Shown here: piece after piece, positions 10,801-25,800 of the stretch
Layout: every line of letters begins with the position of its first letter
Position numbering within the stretch: the stretch's first letter is position 1
Assembly: GCA_013397435.1 (NCBI GenBank)
Contig: VZRG01002901.1
Span: 12,304 to 76,303, forward strand
DNA length: 64,000 bases
Direction of reading: 5' to 3'
Source of the DNA: Erythrocercus mccallii
Lineage: Eukaryota; Chordata; Aves; Passeriformes; Dicruridae
The notes under the pieces: model-generated
Database searches by the model: none
What the model was told of the DNA's origin: nothing
Seen by the model: only the letters and a program-made list of their open reading frames with translations
Program-made: the position numbers and the translations under genes

Positions 10801-13800
10801 CGACTTTTTACTGTGTATGAGTTGTTGTCAAAAACAGCTTAAATGTCAGAAATGGTTGTTGTCAAAAATAATCTTTCACTGGTATTTAGAATCAAGACAC
10901 ATTTTGGTAAGTTTTTCTGTGAGTTGTGGAACTCATAAAGAACAATGCTCCCCACCAGCAAAGTTTTTCTATTTCCATGCTTCTTTTTACCATCTTAACT
11001 TCTCCTCATGTCCTTGAGAGCTCCATCCTACAGTATATGGTGTTCCTAAGTGTGTTCGCTATTGCCTTCTGCCCTTCCCAAATCCCATCTACCTTTTTGC
11101 TCAGCTCTAGCTCTTCTGCAGCTATTTGTGTATTGATTTGCCATTCAGTCTGTTTGGACACAACAGGTAAGTTGACTTTCCTGCCTTTCTTTCAGTTGGT
11201 GCCCTAATAGGATCCCTCTGTCAGCTGAGTCTCCAGTTTCACAAAATGTTTAGGACTTTAATCCATTTGAATTCACTTCTCCTTTGTCAGACCTAGTTGA
11301 AACAGAGCACTGTATCCAGGAATTAATTATAAGGCAGATGTCCTAATTGTATTAGGTTTGCCTCCTTAAGAAACCAGGCTAAAATTTAGGAGTCTGAGTG
11401 AGCTGAATAAATTGAATAAAGCAGAGTAATCTACACACTAAATCTTAAAACCAAATGCTGAAACATCAGAATGTTTCTGAAAGTGACTTTGGGTTGTTTA
11501 ATTGGAGGGGTTTGTTGATGAAATAGCATTATCGTAGACAATGATTTATAATCAAGAAGTGAGACTATTCAGCTACTGGAATGTAGAGTTTAAGGCTTTC
11601 CCCCCCGCAATGCAGGCATTTTAAATTTTATTTTTGATGTCATCAGGTTTTGAACAGATAAGCATGGCAAGTGAGGTGTAATACTGTCCCTCATAGTTCA
11701 TNNNNNNNNNNNNNNNNNNNNNNNNNNNNNNNNNNNNNNNNNNNNNNNNNNNNNNNNNNNNNNNNNAGGAAGGAAGGAAGGAAGGAAGGAAGGAAGGAAG
11801 GAAGGAAGGAAGGAAGGAGCAGGGTTGTAAAACAGATTTGTTGTATTCTTTTTCCTTTCTCTTACCCCTGACACTAGAAATACATCTGAGGAATTTCTGC
11901 CCTTGCACCATAGCACACTACTTGTTCATTCATGCCAACAGTTATCTCCAGCATTGAGCTACAAGTGAGATCAGGAAATTAATGTGTCAAAGCATTTTTT
12001 GGGTGGACAAGGAAAGGACAATGTTGGAAAGATTTGTTTGGAAAGGCTTGTTTTAATCTAGTGGAAGTTTTTGATTAAGGTTCACAACGTGAACCTTCAC
12101 AATGCGAAATACCTGTGCAGTAAATTTCAGGGAGTTTGGAATTGGTGATAAAAGGCAGGAATTTTTAAGAACTGTAGCTTCGGTGCTGGTTGAGAGCTTG
12201 AAGAAATTAAAAGATACAGTTCTGTGAATCTGGAAAGGGACAAGGGAAGGCAAAAAAGAAAATATTTGAAAACACTACTCCAAATGCCCAGGACTAGCTA
12301 AACCTCTTTAATTTATTCTGTTTACCAGACTACAGAGAGTGGAAATTTAGGGCACTATGACAGGGCTACCATAAGCAAAAATCTGGACAGAATGCAAAAC
12401 ACCATTGATAGTAACACTCATTCTATGTTTGTTTGGGTTTTTTTTTTAAATGAAGACTTGCATTGGAATGATTTTGAGCTGACTATTGTAAATTGGATAG
12501 CCTGCATTTCCAAAATTCTTAAATGCATTTTTTTTCTGAGAGTTGGTTTGTTTGGTTTTTTTTAAACATCAAGTAGATGCACAATTCCTGTAGTGAATTT
12601 TTTAATTTAGGGGACGTCTTTAGGGGAGGTGAGCAGCGTTGAGGTTAGAGGCTAGGAAGGCACTTGAAGTATTATGTATAAACAATTCCTTTATGCTTGA
12701 TAAACTGTAAAAGCTGTGCATCTGATGGTGGGATGACTCCATTGCTGTCAGCTTTCAAATAGCCATAAAGGCCTCCCTCAGAAGATTTTGGCTCAAACCC
12801 TGACACAGGAAATGTGAGGGCAAGCTGGGAGGTGAATCATATTAAGCACTGCCTGGATATGTGGCAATGTGACAGTGCTGGGAGACTCAGGTAGCTCATG
12901 CAGGTCCCTGAGCTGTGCCACATGCCCCCAGATCTTCCTGAGCTGCCTTGGAGTGGGAAGGCCTAAGCCTGTTTGAGAATGTTTTCCACAGACTCTCGTA
13001 CTTAAATTTTTGGTTACAGTTCCCCAGTCCAAGCTCATGTTTATAGTACATAATTGAAACTCTCTTTACTTGTTCTGATGATTAGTCATAAAGATACTAA
13101 AACTATTTTTTCTTGGTTTGTTTCTAAAGCTGAGCAAACAAGTCATGAAGAAGTGCCTTCTATTACCTAGAATCCTGATCACAGCTGATTCCAGCTGTTA
13201 CACTAGTGTCAATACTTGCATTTGAATTACTGATCCAATTCTGTCTTTTTTAGGTGGAACCTGTCCTTTGGTAAAAGAGTGGTTTGTCTATTTTGGAAAT
13301 CCTCTCAAGCAGCCGGACCTGATACAACCTGTACAACCTTCTGTTACAGGTAGAATATAAACGTGTATAAACCTAAACTGAAAGAATTACTTCGCTAAAA
13401 TGAGGTTGGACAATCCATGATATGCTTGATACAGAATCTAGGATGACTGTGGAGAACAAGGAGCTAAAGAGCTGCATGCTTGTAGTTGCTTTTAATGTCC
13501 CTTTTTAATTATCATAGGATTCAGCTTTGATATACATGTTACTGCTGGGTCTCATTGAACCTAGTGCTAATTGAAAAATCAGTTCTAAAATGCAGATCAT
13601 TTCTTAGAAGTTCTAAATAGTGCTCTAAGGCCAGGATAAGTGGTGTGTAGGGCCATATTAAAACTTGTCCTTTAAGCTGTTTGACAGATTGTGTTAATGA
13701 GAATAGTGGAGAATGTAAAAAAAGAGTCATTTTTAGGTCATCTCTGACAACCCAGAGAGAATTCCAGATTTTAATTAAAAAAAGAAAAATTGGGCTATCT

Positions 13801-16800
13801 GTTTCTGTGAAGCTCTTTCTACTGTCTTAAGCTTTATGTATTTTCTGTGTTTTGTCTTCTTCCCTTTGGTAAAAAACCACATTAATGAACACTCTTAGTG
13901 AAATTAGACTTTAAAGAAATGTGTTATATTTATGAGGAAGTATTCATACATTTCAGTGAAAAGATTGAGCACTGTGTATATAGATTAGTGTATATATATG
14001 TTTATATATACACAATTGTATCATGCAGTAAAAGTAAACAAGTAAAGGGAAGTAAACAATTTTGTTATGTTGTTACGTTTGTTATTTTGTTGTGTTTGTT
14101 ATGTTATTGTTCCAAGTGTTCATTTGTCCATGCAGTTGCAGTCATCCTTGTTCTCACAGCTCTCTTTCTCTGTCATCTGTTATCAAATGGATCAGCAGCT
14201 CAGAGGTTTCTCTAGTCTTTCACATGAAATCTGTTTGTTCCATTCATATGCAATACCATTGATATCTTGTTAAGAAAAGTTACTATCTACTCAACTTCTG
14301 GAAAGTAATTACCAGCGCATCTTCCCTCAGCATCCAGAGCCTTCTGTAGTAGTTCTTGTGCTGATTTGGTGTAAATCCAAATTCAGAAGCTGAAATGCAG
14401 GCACTTCTTTGTAAATTTATAGTAAATTTTCTTTCTAAGTGTCCAAAGATTACACATTTATCTTCATATTTAAAACTCATATATTTAATGAGAGTCTTTG
14501 AAGTCAAAGATGAAGGAAAACCAGTTGCTTTTTAGATATCAGCCTTTTCAAAATCCTTTTTAAAGGACTGTTTGAAAGGAAATAGGTTATATAGACAAAG
14601 TAGAAATTACTTTTTATTTGATATACAGTACTTTCACTGTCCAGTACCCCTGACACAATATTAGGAGAGCGATTATCTGATTGGCTTGATGATAGCATGA
14701 AATTGCTGTGTAATTTTCCAAATGGCATATGAGTATGCAGAGTGAAAATTGTTCAGTCCATCCTATGCAACTGTTTTATTGCAATATACAATGGTCTGGG
14801 AACATGCTGCAACACAACGAAACAAAACTCAATAAAGTGTAAACCGTACCTATGTAGTTACATTTCAAATTGTCTGGCAAATAGACTGTACTTCTTCTTG
14901 TGAAATTTTCCATCCCAGATAGTATACTTCCTTCCTTCCTTTCTGGAGAGGAATCCACTTAATCTCATCTACTCTGGATCTATAGCTTTGCAAACATACA
15001 ACACACAGAATCCACCTTCATGTTGACAGTAAACAGGATTTTAAGTGTGTTTGTTTATAGCAACCACATAAGTGGAGTTTATAAAAACAGAGCCTTCTCA
15101 GATACAATCTTTACTAACTCAGTAATGAAAGGCTGTTCAAGCAGACTATTAAAAATGGGAGGAGGACTTTTAGTGTTTATTTTTAGTGCTCTGTTGTCAT
15201 TCCTTCAGTAGACAAATATTTTTCTAAAATTTTTGCAGTCCATATTTGTATGCCTTACATTTGCTCATGCATCTTTGATTTTCCACAGCATGACTTTCTA
15301 ATTCACCAAATAAGGTTCTCAACAGCACATCACATTTTTCAGACAGGGATCATATTTAGAGCTAAATTTAAAGTTGTAAGAAGTTAGAGTTCAAGGCTGT
15401 CAATTGAGATCAGGTTACTCAGAAAAACAAAAAAATTACCAAAAACCTGTTTGAAACATCAAAAATGCAACTAATTTGGGAAGGCTCTTTATCTTTTTCT
15501 TTTTTTTAACCAATAACCTGATCATCAAAACTACTTTAGAGGTGTATAGAGAATATATGGATAATCCTAACTCTTCCAGTTTGATTTAGATTAAAAAGTC
15601 TAAAGAAACTGTGAACTTTAAACTTTAGTCTACATATGATACATATTATAAATTTTGCATTGATCTTAAAAATAAAAAAGTAGAATTCCTACTAACTTTT
15701 TGTGTGTGTATAAAACAGCAGAAGTGCCTTGCATTTGGAAAGATTGCAGGTGATAGACTGAATGTTAGCTTTTTTTAGAAACGAAATATCGAATCCTAAA
15801 GGCAGGATGGTAAGTAAGATGATAAATTAAAATATATTTAAAATATAGTATATATTATCTATATTTTTTATTGAGAGACAGTCTTCTGAAATAGCATCTG
15901 TGCTTGCTTGCATTGTCTCTTTCTTCTTTCTAGAATGTTTCTTTTCAATTGAATGAATATGATCATAATTTACACACATTGACAGAGCAGCACTTATATT
16001 GATAAAAAGTGTCCCTGGCAAATCAGTTTTGTTAGAAGATCCATGATCTAGGAAAATACTGTTTCTATCACCTATCTTGTGAACATAGCAGGTATATTTG
16101 ATATGTGTGCAGTTTATGTGTAACAGAAAATGTTCTAAAGTCTTTGCTGGAAATGTATAGATTCTGCTGTTCATTTTATTTCTGAAAATGCATAGGATAT
16201 TGTAGCTTCATACCACAAAGTTTGGATGTACTTTCAGTATTCTGATCATTGCATCCTTCATGAATGTGTCATGAATATGTTTAAGCTCAAAATGCTCACT
16301 ATCCTTAATGTCAGATTTAATTGACATCTGAATTTTTGGCCACAGCTGTTGAGAAGTTACTGTTGAGTGTTCCTAGCAAGTACATTTTTATAAACTTATT
16401 TTTATTGCTTGGTATTTACATGAGCATGTAAAAATAAAGAAGTAATAATCTTCTATTACTGGTGTCATAAAATAAAATTTCAATAGTCATTACTTCAAAT
16501 GTACATGAACATTTACTATTATACATGGACATGTTTATGGACAGTAAACATATGTTTAAAGTTGGTACAAATGTGAGGATCACCTTTGTTTAAGTGGTGA
16601 GTTAAATTATATAATAGAATTAATGCATTCCACAACTTTGGCATGTATTGCTTATCCGTAAATCGATTATTGAAATTCAAACAGATGAAATAAATGTTTA
16701 TGTAGTCCCTTGAAGTGCTTTTGTTTCTCATGCTGCTTTCTGTATGATAATGGCATTAAATGTGTGAGTATAAAGGAAAAAGGTAAAAAGTGATTTGTTC

Positions 16801-19800
16801 ATGCTTTTTTTTTAACTTGTGGGTCGTCTGTTTTTGTGTTTAGGCAAATAGTATCTCAACTCCATGGAGGTCTTTTTAAACCTCTGCTTCTTGAGGTTCC
16901 TGAGGACTGCAGTTCACATAGTGCTGAATATGGTTTTCACACAATTTTGTGCATGTGGAGAGTAATTATGTTTGCATATGTTTGTGTGATTCATGGGAAA
17001 CTGTGGTTCCTATAACCTCAACAGATAATTCTATCATTACTAATCTTTATAGTAAAGATGTTTCAGTTAGGTACATATAAATATGTTTTGATGTGTTTTC
17101 TTTTGTTACTCAGTTTTATTGTTTTTTATGTTAATTTAGTAAATATATAGACATGTTCAGAAATAAAATATTTCTCTTGCCTATCCAAGTAAATTTCTAT
17201 TTCAAAAATGTTTTCTAATTACTGTAAATAATGTAGTGAGGATGTACCTAAAGCAGAGAACATTTTGAGGGTCTACTGTAGATGAATCATATATCTGCTG
17301 TGGACTGCATGTATGGTGGAATTGGACGGTATCCTAGAGTCATTAAACTTCAGGATAATTGTTTCTTTGTTTTATTTATCTTTCATTTGATATAATAGAT
17401 TAGTCTTGGGTATTATATGGAATTTTATTACTTGAAGAAGGGAACCCTTTGGAAAAACAGTGCCTTTTGTTGGTGTGTTCCAAAAGGAAACTGCATCAAG
17501 TTTTCTTTCCCAGAGTAAATAACTCATAATTTATCAGTACCTTTTTTCCCCAGGTGCAAGCAGATGTTTCTGAAAGTGTAAGAAACTGTTTATGGAAGAG
17601 ATGTCTTGGATTTTTTGTTGTCTCTCAATATAGATCTATAATTTTGAATACTAATGTAGTTAGTGGTTTTACTCTGAAGAAAGAAGGATTTCTGTTTTTA
17701 GGTATGCCCCTTGCTGCAGAAGAAAACTTTCCTCTTAACTGATTCTTGGCGTATCTCTTCATATGCAGAACCATCAAAACTATTTGAGTTTACCCATGTA
17801 CAGATTGTCTCACACAAGGGTTGCTTAGGCTTGGTAGGAAGAGTTGGCTTTGGTTTAGTTTCATGCACGTTATGTTTGATTTTCTTCCTGGAAGTCAGTC
17901 TCTGCTGTTCTTTTTTTACTTAAGGCAGCAATTACCAGTATCAAAACCAGTAATGTGAGTCTTACTGTGCTGTCTGTACTACCCCACTCACTGCCACTAT
18001 TTGTGTTATCTCTTACCTGCATTTCAACCTCCAATCAAGCAACTGGGATTTTCCTCTTAATAATACATTTCCCTTAGAAATAAGGTTAGAAACTTATGGT
18101 TATATGATAGTAATTCTTTTTATGATTAAAACTTTTGACAGGAGAGTTAGACTTAAAAATAGTAAAGGAAACATCCATCAAGGAGATAAAGGAAGAAAAT
18201 ACTAACTTTTCTCCTAGTTTCCCCCTCTCCAAAGAATTAGGACCATTTGGTTAATGGGCTTTCCTGCCTAAATAAACATCATCTATGTAGATTTCAGCAC
18301 CTTGTCACTTTAACCATTTATTATCACCAAGTGTTCCTAACTGGTCTGCAGCTGCTGCCTGTCACATAAAAAAGGAAGAGGTGTTACCAAATGTAGCTTA
18401 ATTAGTCCACATTTAAAATTCACACCTCGTTTTATTTAACTACAGAAGCAGCCGTACTTTATGGTACGATTCGATCTTTTATTGAGATTCTCAGGCATAA
18501 CCAGTTAGCTGTTCTGTTATTTCACGTGCATTAGTGTTTATTTTGATAACAGATTAAATGTAATTTAAATGAGGAGCAAATTTTGCATTAGTCCACACAT
18601 ATCACAAGCTGGGAGATGGCAGCATGGGGTAAATATTAAGGATTTAGAGACAAGCGTGAATGATACTAGAGAAAGTCTGGAAAGATCCATTATTCATAAC
18701 TGGTGACAGTTCTTTTGTGTGTGTTTGCATACAGTAGCCTAGGAAGTGAAAAATACCAGATCGCCTCAGTTTTTGTTCCCAAACTGGAAAGTGCAGCAGG
18801 GGAGCCAAACCCACACCGTGCCTTGTGGAGAGTGCCTGCTCACCACCCAGTGGCATAGGTGTTCATTAAAACGGGTGACCATGAGGGAGACAATGTGACC
18901 ATCCTTCAGGGATCCCTGATATGTTAACTCTAGCAGAGAGAGAAAAACAGATCTGGTTGTTCTCTGCTGAATCACTGTTTTATGATGCAGTGGGCCTCAT
19001 TTAACGCTGTGCATCCCCAAGGGAGAGAACACGCTTGCAGGCAAGCAACCCCTTGCATAGGTTAAATGCTTGCTGTCTCAAGGTTGTCTGTGTTATTGTA
19101 AGGGTTGAATTCAGTCCACTCTGCTTAAACATGCCTGTATTCAATAAATTTTGTTTAAATTACAGGCCATTTTTTTGTTAATTTTTTTCAAATGCAGGTT
19201 TTGTCAAATACGTTTTATTTTTGACTCTGTGGTCCTGGCAAGTGCCAAGAGCATTTCGTTTCCTTTCCTGCCAGAGCAGTCATTTCCTTTCAGATTTTAA
19301 TGAGGTAGACATGTTTTATCTTGTTGCTGCCAAAATAAAATAATGGATTTCTTTTTGTAGGTGGAACACCTAATTTGAAAACACTGTGGCTTGCCAAAGG
19401 GCCTGACGTGGAGAAGCAACGGTATAGTACATTTCTGGCATGCTTTCACCTTCAAGATGAGATGGAAGAACTCCAAGCTCTGGAAGCACCTGTTGCAGGA
19501 TTCTGCTGCTTGCTGGCCTATCTTATGATGCAGGTAAGAGGGACAGTTGCTTTTTCCTCAGCTGGCAGCCCTGATAAGTGCAAAGGACAAACTGGTTTTT
19601 GCTAGCCTATGCTGGGCATTTCTCCTAATCCTTACTGTAGGCATAGCTGATCAAATATAATAGTACTGCATTACAGTATTTTTAATTACTCCACTTAACA
19701 TGCACCATCCTGTTCAAGAAATACTTGGGCTTTTTAGTAGCTAATCATAACTCTCACATGCCCATGACAAAACTCCTCGAGCAGTCTAGCAGAGAGAGTA

Positions 19801-22800
19801 TAAACTGAGGGATTTCCCCTGCTCTTTGGGACCTGTTTGCAAATTAAAGTTGCTCCTTTTGTGTTTGCTTTGTGTCATCAAAAGGAAACATTCCCTCAGG
19901 TGACTGCAGACTGTGTAAACAGACAATATAAATATTCAGTCAGCTCTCACTACTTTTTCATGCCTTCTTGTCAGTCTACAAATTTTCAAGCCAGAATTGA
20001 GGATATGGCTCTTCTCATTAAATTTGGAGTAATAGGGGATCATTAGGTAGCACTTCTGTTATAATTCCAAATATCTAGCACTTCTGTTATAATTCCAAAT
20101 ATCTGGCAGCCTGCAGACTACCTTACTTGTAATAAAAAGGGACACAAGATTAAATACTATATTGCTTCATTATTTACTTTTCTCTTAGGTATTTAATATA
20201 TTGTCTGTACTTGCCACATTTCAAATGGTGATCTCACAAGCAGATTTTCCTCTCTGAGGATGAGCAGATTATGCATTTATCTAATCTGATAAGCTCAGCT
20301 TCACTTGTACTTAAACTGAACTGCATTTTGTCTTTTGTTTTGCTGTTTTAGACTTCAATTTCCTCAATAACAGATTTGTACTGGTGTGTGATATGTGAAA
20401 ACAAGTTTTCCCTGACTCTTCCTTTCATTTCCCTTCATGTGTTTATTCAAAGTTAGATGACATATTGAGGAAGTACATATGGGAATTACACAAATGATCC
20501 ATATAGGTCTTTTTTTTTTCTTTAATTTTTGTATAATAGACTACAAATTGAAAAGTTTTCGAAGATAATACTTATTAAACATCATTTCATGCCTTGGAGT
20601 TTCAAGTCAGGAAGATATATATCATGTACCTACCTTTTAACGCACTTGAAGTATTTTCCTATTACAATATGAAAATACAGTTTCATTTATCACTATTTCA
20701 CTTATTTATTGAGTTATTCTGTGCACCCTTACATAGGATGATAACTAAATTAATTGAGAATGGTGTATTTCATGGGGGAAAGAGTAACAGGATGGAACAC
20801 CTACAAAGATGTGGATTTACTGAACCTTGATCACAGAATATTAATAAAATAGAAAAAAAAATGCTTGTCAGGAAAATGGTTTTCAGAACTTGCTATGCAA
20901 TGGCCACTGTTACAAACAGAGATGGAATCAGATTTACAGCTCTTGCTTTCAGCAGGAGTACAGCAGAGAGATCATGCAAAGGACTCAGTTTGATGGAAGG
21001 TTTCTCATGGCAATGCCAGTTTCTCAAGAACTGCCCCATTTTCCTGATTTTCTTCTGCCCTTGGAGTTGCACTGATACAATTTACCCTGGGAACTAGACT
21101 CAGGAATTGATTTGGAGTAAAATGTTTTTCATTGCTGAATTATTTTAAACTTTGGTTATTTCTCTGATATTGTCTGTTTGCTCTCTTGGGATGTTTGAGA
21201 GGAAAACACGAGGGCAAAAGTGTCAGTAGCCATGCTTTGAGCTTTGGCCATATTGCTTCCATTTGTTTTATAGCTGGGAAAGCAAGGCTTGTCTAGCTGT
21301 GTTCTGACTCTTGTCTTTACACTTTAGTCTTCAATTTTTGTTAGAGAAGGAAGGTGAATTGTTTCCTCAGAGATTATTTAAGCTGAGAAAATTGCAGCTT
21401 GCCTTGAAGCAGGCCTGAAGTCTTCCTTCAGCTCATATGAGGGAAAAAAAACTTCTTAAAAATTTCATTACTTATAATTTAATCTAAGCTAAAAATGAGA
21501 GTTTTGTAGAAACCAGCATACTGACCAACCCATCTGGCTTCCTCAGAATGTATGTGCAAGTATTTAATGAAAACTTCAGGTGCATTTTCTTAAAGTCAGA
21601 AAAAAAATTCCAATGAACAAACCTTAACTGTGTAAAAAAAGTGTTGATATGAGAAATGTTTTTTTCCAGGGTACCTTTCAAATATTCTCTAAACTAAGAA
21701 CAAAAATAGTGAAAAAATTACAAAATATTAGGTCTGTCTTTAAAGTTGGCAAAGCAGTGAATGAGTTCAAATCAAACAGTGAAACCTTCAGGAAAAGGGG
21801 AATTTTCTCTTTCAGTCTCTAACAGTTTTTGATTAAATCTGACAGTGGAATTGTGATCATTTATCAAATTTGATTACTGAATAAAATATTTCTCTAAAAA
21901 AGTACTTTTAAATTCATAAGTATTTTTGGCTGATCTCTGTTAGGGGCATTTTCTTGCTGTTGTACTTGCAAGCAATCTTTGATTCCTTTTCTTAGGACAA
22001 AACCGTGCAAGTATTAAGAATTGTTTTGTAGATAAAAATCACTATTTCTCTTACTTCATTGTATAAAATGTGCAGGTTTAGTAAACCTCTCTTGTTGCCA
22101 TCTGCACAAAGGTGACACTTGACTTGAATTACAGGGTAAAGTAGGGCCATTATCAGATCTTAGCAGACAGGTGGAGTTAATGAATACCAAGGAGCATTTT
22201 GAAAGCTTAAAATGTTTCTGATATCCCTCACATTCTTGGGCTTTATGCAAGATTTAACGGCATCATAGAGGGGAAAGTATTTTACAGTGGGACAAGCAGT
22301 GGTGCCCGAATAAAAAAAATTTCCTGAATAATGGTTGAATGATTTTTATCCTGTTAAAAGAAAGGCAGTGCAGAGTTTTAGGCAGCCTCTTAAGTGTTCT
22401 GTACGCCCACAATGCACATTTCCGCATTTTGCAAGAGAAACCTTTCCTCGAGTTCAAATTGATAAGGAATGTTCAATGCTTTATGGATCTCACTTTGGAG
22501 CTGAGGATATCCTCAACTGCTGTAACAGGTGGTGGTCTTGATGCACTTGTATGATACATAGTGTTTTATAAGAGGAAGGAAAGAATTAGAACTCAACTGG
22601 TACTGTCATGGCATCATGCCAGCTGCTCTCAAGGTGCTGTCTTTCCTCTGAGCTAATCATGTGCCTCTGCAAAATCTCAAACCACTTTTTCACAGCAGAA
22701 AAAGTGCCCATTCCCCCTTTACTGATAGAAGTGAACAGTTACATCAGTTTAGAATTGTCGTTTCCATTTCTCCACTTGAACATTTTAGGTTTTAGTTTTG

Positions 22801-25800
22801 AGTTTTCCCTGCCTCCATGTGTAGCCTTAAAATCTGAAAGAAATCAAAATATTTTGATAAATCCTGAAATTTAAGTTAAAATAGATAATTGAAATAATTT
22901 AGAATAGTTTTAAAATTTCTAACAGATAAATGTGTAAGCATTTTTAAAAATTCCTAATGGTCGTCATATCTGTGGCTCCTTGAGGTGTTTTTTATCCTAT
23001 GTCTTGATTATAAAGGAATTGTTTTTAATTTATTTTTTTTTACTGTGCTTGATGTTACAGAGAGGGAGGAATTTCCTGTTATTAAGGAACTCCAAGGGAA
23101 GTGGAGAAGGGAATAAATGAAGAGTGGGGGTTTTGTTTGATGTGTGGAAATCAATGTGCATACACTGTACACAAATGTTGAGGTATGCACTTAATTCAAG
23201 CTGTGAAAGAAAGTATTTTGTTCCCTGTGTGTTTTCCTAGATGCTGCATTCATGATGGTCATCATTACATGAGGTCACCGTTCCAAGTTTGATGTGCTTG
23301 AGCAAGAGGATTCAGTTTTCAGAAAGCTCCTCTTCAGAGCCTTCAGATAATGTGTCATTTTTTCATCTGTTTTAGGTCAGTAGCCTCTCTCTGGAGGACT
23401 TAAATGCATTTCTGGCACTCATTCTCTGCCTCAAAGGGAAGTCAGCAGCTCAACTGACAGGCCTGCAGGTATGAACTGGAATAATTGTGTAGCATGAAAT
23501 ACTCATGGTAACGTGGTGATAAATGTTTTGGGGGTAAATGATTCTACATTTTTTTTTACAGATATAGGAGCTAAGGGTCAGGGTAAATATATAGGCTTTT
23601 TATGTGCTGTATTTTATGTGAATACTTATATTTGCTAATCACACAAAAAATTAAAACGAAAGGGACATTTTGTAGTGGTTGCAGTCCTAGAGTGAGCAAA
23701 TTATTCTCAGATTTCCTCCTTCCTTAGCTTCCAAACTTCCTTCTGATGAAAAATTGGTAACGGTGAATCGTGACTTACAACATTTCTTCTTTTTTTTTTA
23801 CTGAGGAGGATTTTGGTTTTGGACATGGGTTGTATGCAAATCTCTAGATTAAATTAAGTTTTGGTATTACTACTTGAGGGAAAATATAAACAGTATAAAC
23901 CTAGCCAGAAAAAAAAATTACCTAATGTGACTCACTGCAGTGAAAACCATTTGGATTACACTGTTCTGTAACTATTTGGAAGTTCTTTCAAATATTTTAT
24001 ATATATGTGATGCAAATCTGTTCTTTCCTATCTTCTACCTTTCCACACGTGGATTAAAGGTTCCTAAATGGTTATTGCAGAAGAATCATTTAAACACTTC
24101 TTCCTGCATATGAAATGATGCAAGAGTATTTTCAATTTCATAGCCTAAAATTGTAATCAAAGTATTAGCAGTATATAGCACAGACTCCACATGTTAATTG
24201 CTATTTGAGTTGTGGGATAAAAGTAAGTGGGAAAGGGTTAGAAATGGCTAGAACCTTAACATATCTTCATTCTGTAAATCTTGCTTGTATTTCCACTAAA
24301 TTCCCTGTTTCTTTGAACAGTCCATGAGAGAATTTTGAAAGTACTTTTTGTTTGTGATCTCAACACTCCTGTTACTATCCATTTGTTTCTAGTGCACAAG
24401 TGCCAAAATAACAAAACCAGTGTGATTCCAGTTCCATTATTAGATTCCTCATAACAGATGACGTCCAGGCTCCTATATGTTTCTTCGTACTCATCCCAAA
24501 TTTGATTTGTAGCTGACTGTGTAACAAAAAGGGAGCAATAAAGGAAGGCAGTATGGAATACACAGAAATATGGGATTTATTTCTGTCAGGTACATTACTG
24601 CACATAGTGTTGCGCTCAGCATTGGAGGATCAGTACTTCATGAAGTCTGCATAGCAGTCATTCAGCAGCAGCATAAAGGAAATCAAACCCAAGAAAGAAG
24701 TGTTGAAACAACTTGTTTATAGATGCACTTACAGGGATTGTTACATAAGTTTCTAAAGTGTTTCAAAGTTTATTCTGCTTGAATCAGAGGTCTTTGTGTG
24801 ATTTGTTTTTGTTGTGGCTCTTTGAAAATATAAATCTGCATCCAAACACGTAATATTAATCAATGTATGCTACTTACCAGCATTGTGCTGATAGCCAGTT
24901 GCTCGCAAAATTTTGTTACCCGCAAAGCTTATGGCAGATCAGCTGTGCACACAGAAGTGCATGAAGTGTGAAGCTGGTCTTACACTGTGTCATGTATGCT
25001 TTATGAAGCGGACAGAATCTTGTTGGAATTGACTTCTGTGTGCCATTGGCAAGTGCTTTCCAAAGTTATGTCACTCTGCTGCTTATATATAAGCACTTCA
25101 TGCACTGTCCCACAATGCCTTCTGTCTGCTAGAAACCAACACAAGATTCATGTAACGTAGCTGAAATCTTTTGTACCAGGCCACTTGGTAGATCTGCTCC
25201 CTGTCTTATTCTATCAAAACTCACGATAGTGCCTTTGGTAATAGTTGGAGCCAGAATAAATCCTTCTGAAGGGAATAGTGAGGAAAGATCTTGGTCTCTT
25301 CTGAGGTTGCGAATACGTAAATAAGAATTTCAAAACTTTCCCTTGTTGCTTTCAAATTAACCTCTTTTCCTGTGTTTTGATGACCTGTAATTCCCTGGGG
25401 AAAAAAGTTTCTGTTTCTCAGTTGTACATGTATCTGTGTCTTGTCAAGCTGTATCAAGAACAGAGAATTTAATAATGTCCTGGGAATTCTCTCTTGAAAG
25501 GGCAGGAGACTAAATAAACAGAATATATTATACAAATATTCTAAGAATAATGATCAATAAAGCAAGCTTTCTGGGAATTACCATTCAAGCCTCTAATTTT
25601 CAAACCCCATCTCAGAATAGCTTAAACTGTTTTTACTCATTACTGTGTTTATTTAGTCATTTTACAAAACTGAGTTATGTTCAATAGAGTTATTGAGTTA
25701 TTTTAATAGTTAGTGAATAAGGTATCAATAGGTATTGAACAGCTTAATTTTCTTGATATTTGTGTTTAAAATCAAAGGACCCAAGTGCAATGAATTACAC

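Larger units (their letters stand above)
7154..13253 (+). other. FAM120B: Intron 3 of FAM120B
   Basis: 6.1 kb, donor GTAAGG, acceptor TTTTTTAG. AT-rich. It contains an assembly gap and an AGGA microsatellite at 11702-11818. A moderately GC-rich stretch at 10050-10370 has an open frame on the minus strand but no family I recognise. I see nothing else. Confidence 0.85.

Noticed and set aside
11621..11916. Minus-strand frames with FLPS repeats across the gap
   Set aside because: They translate the AGGA microsatellite and the run of Ns.
16500..19320. Scattered RRRCWWGYYY p53-like half sites (for example near 17152 and 19307)
   Set aside because: Single half sites are common by chance, and no full two-half-site response element was seen.
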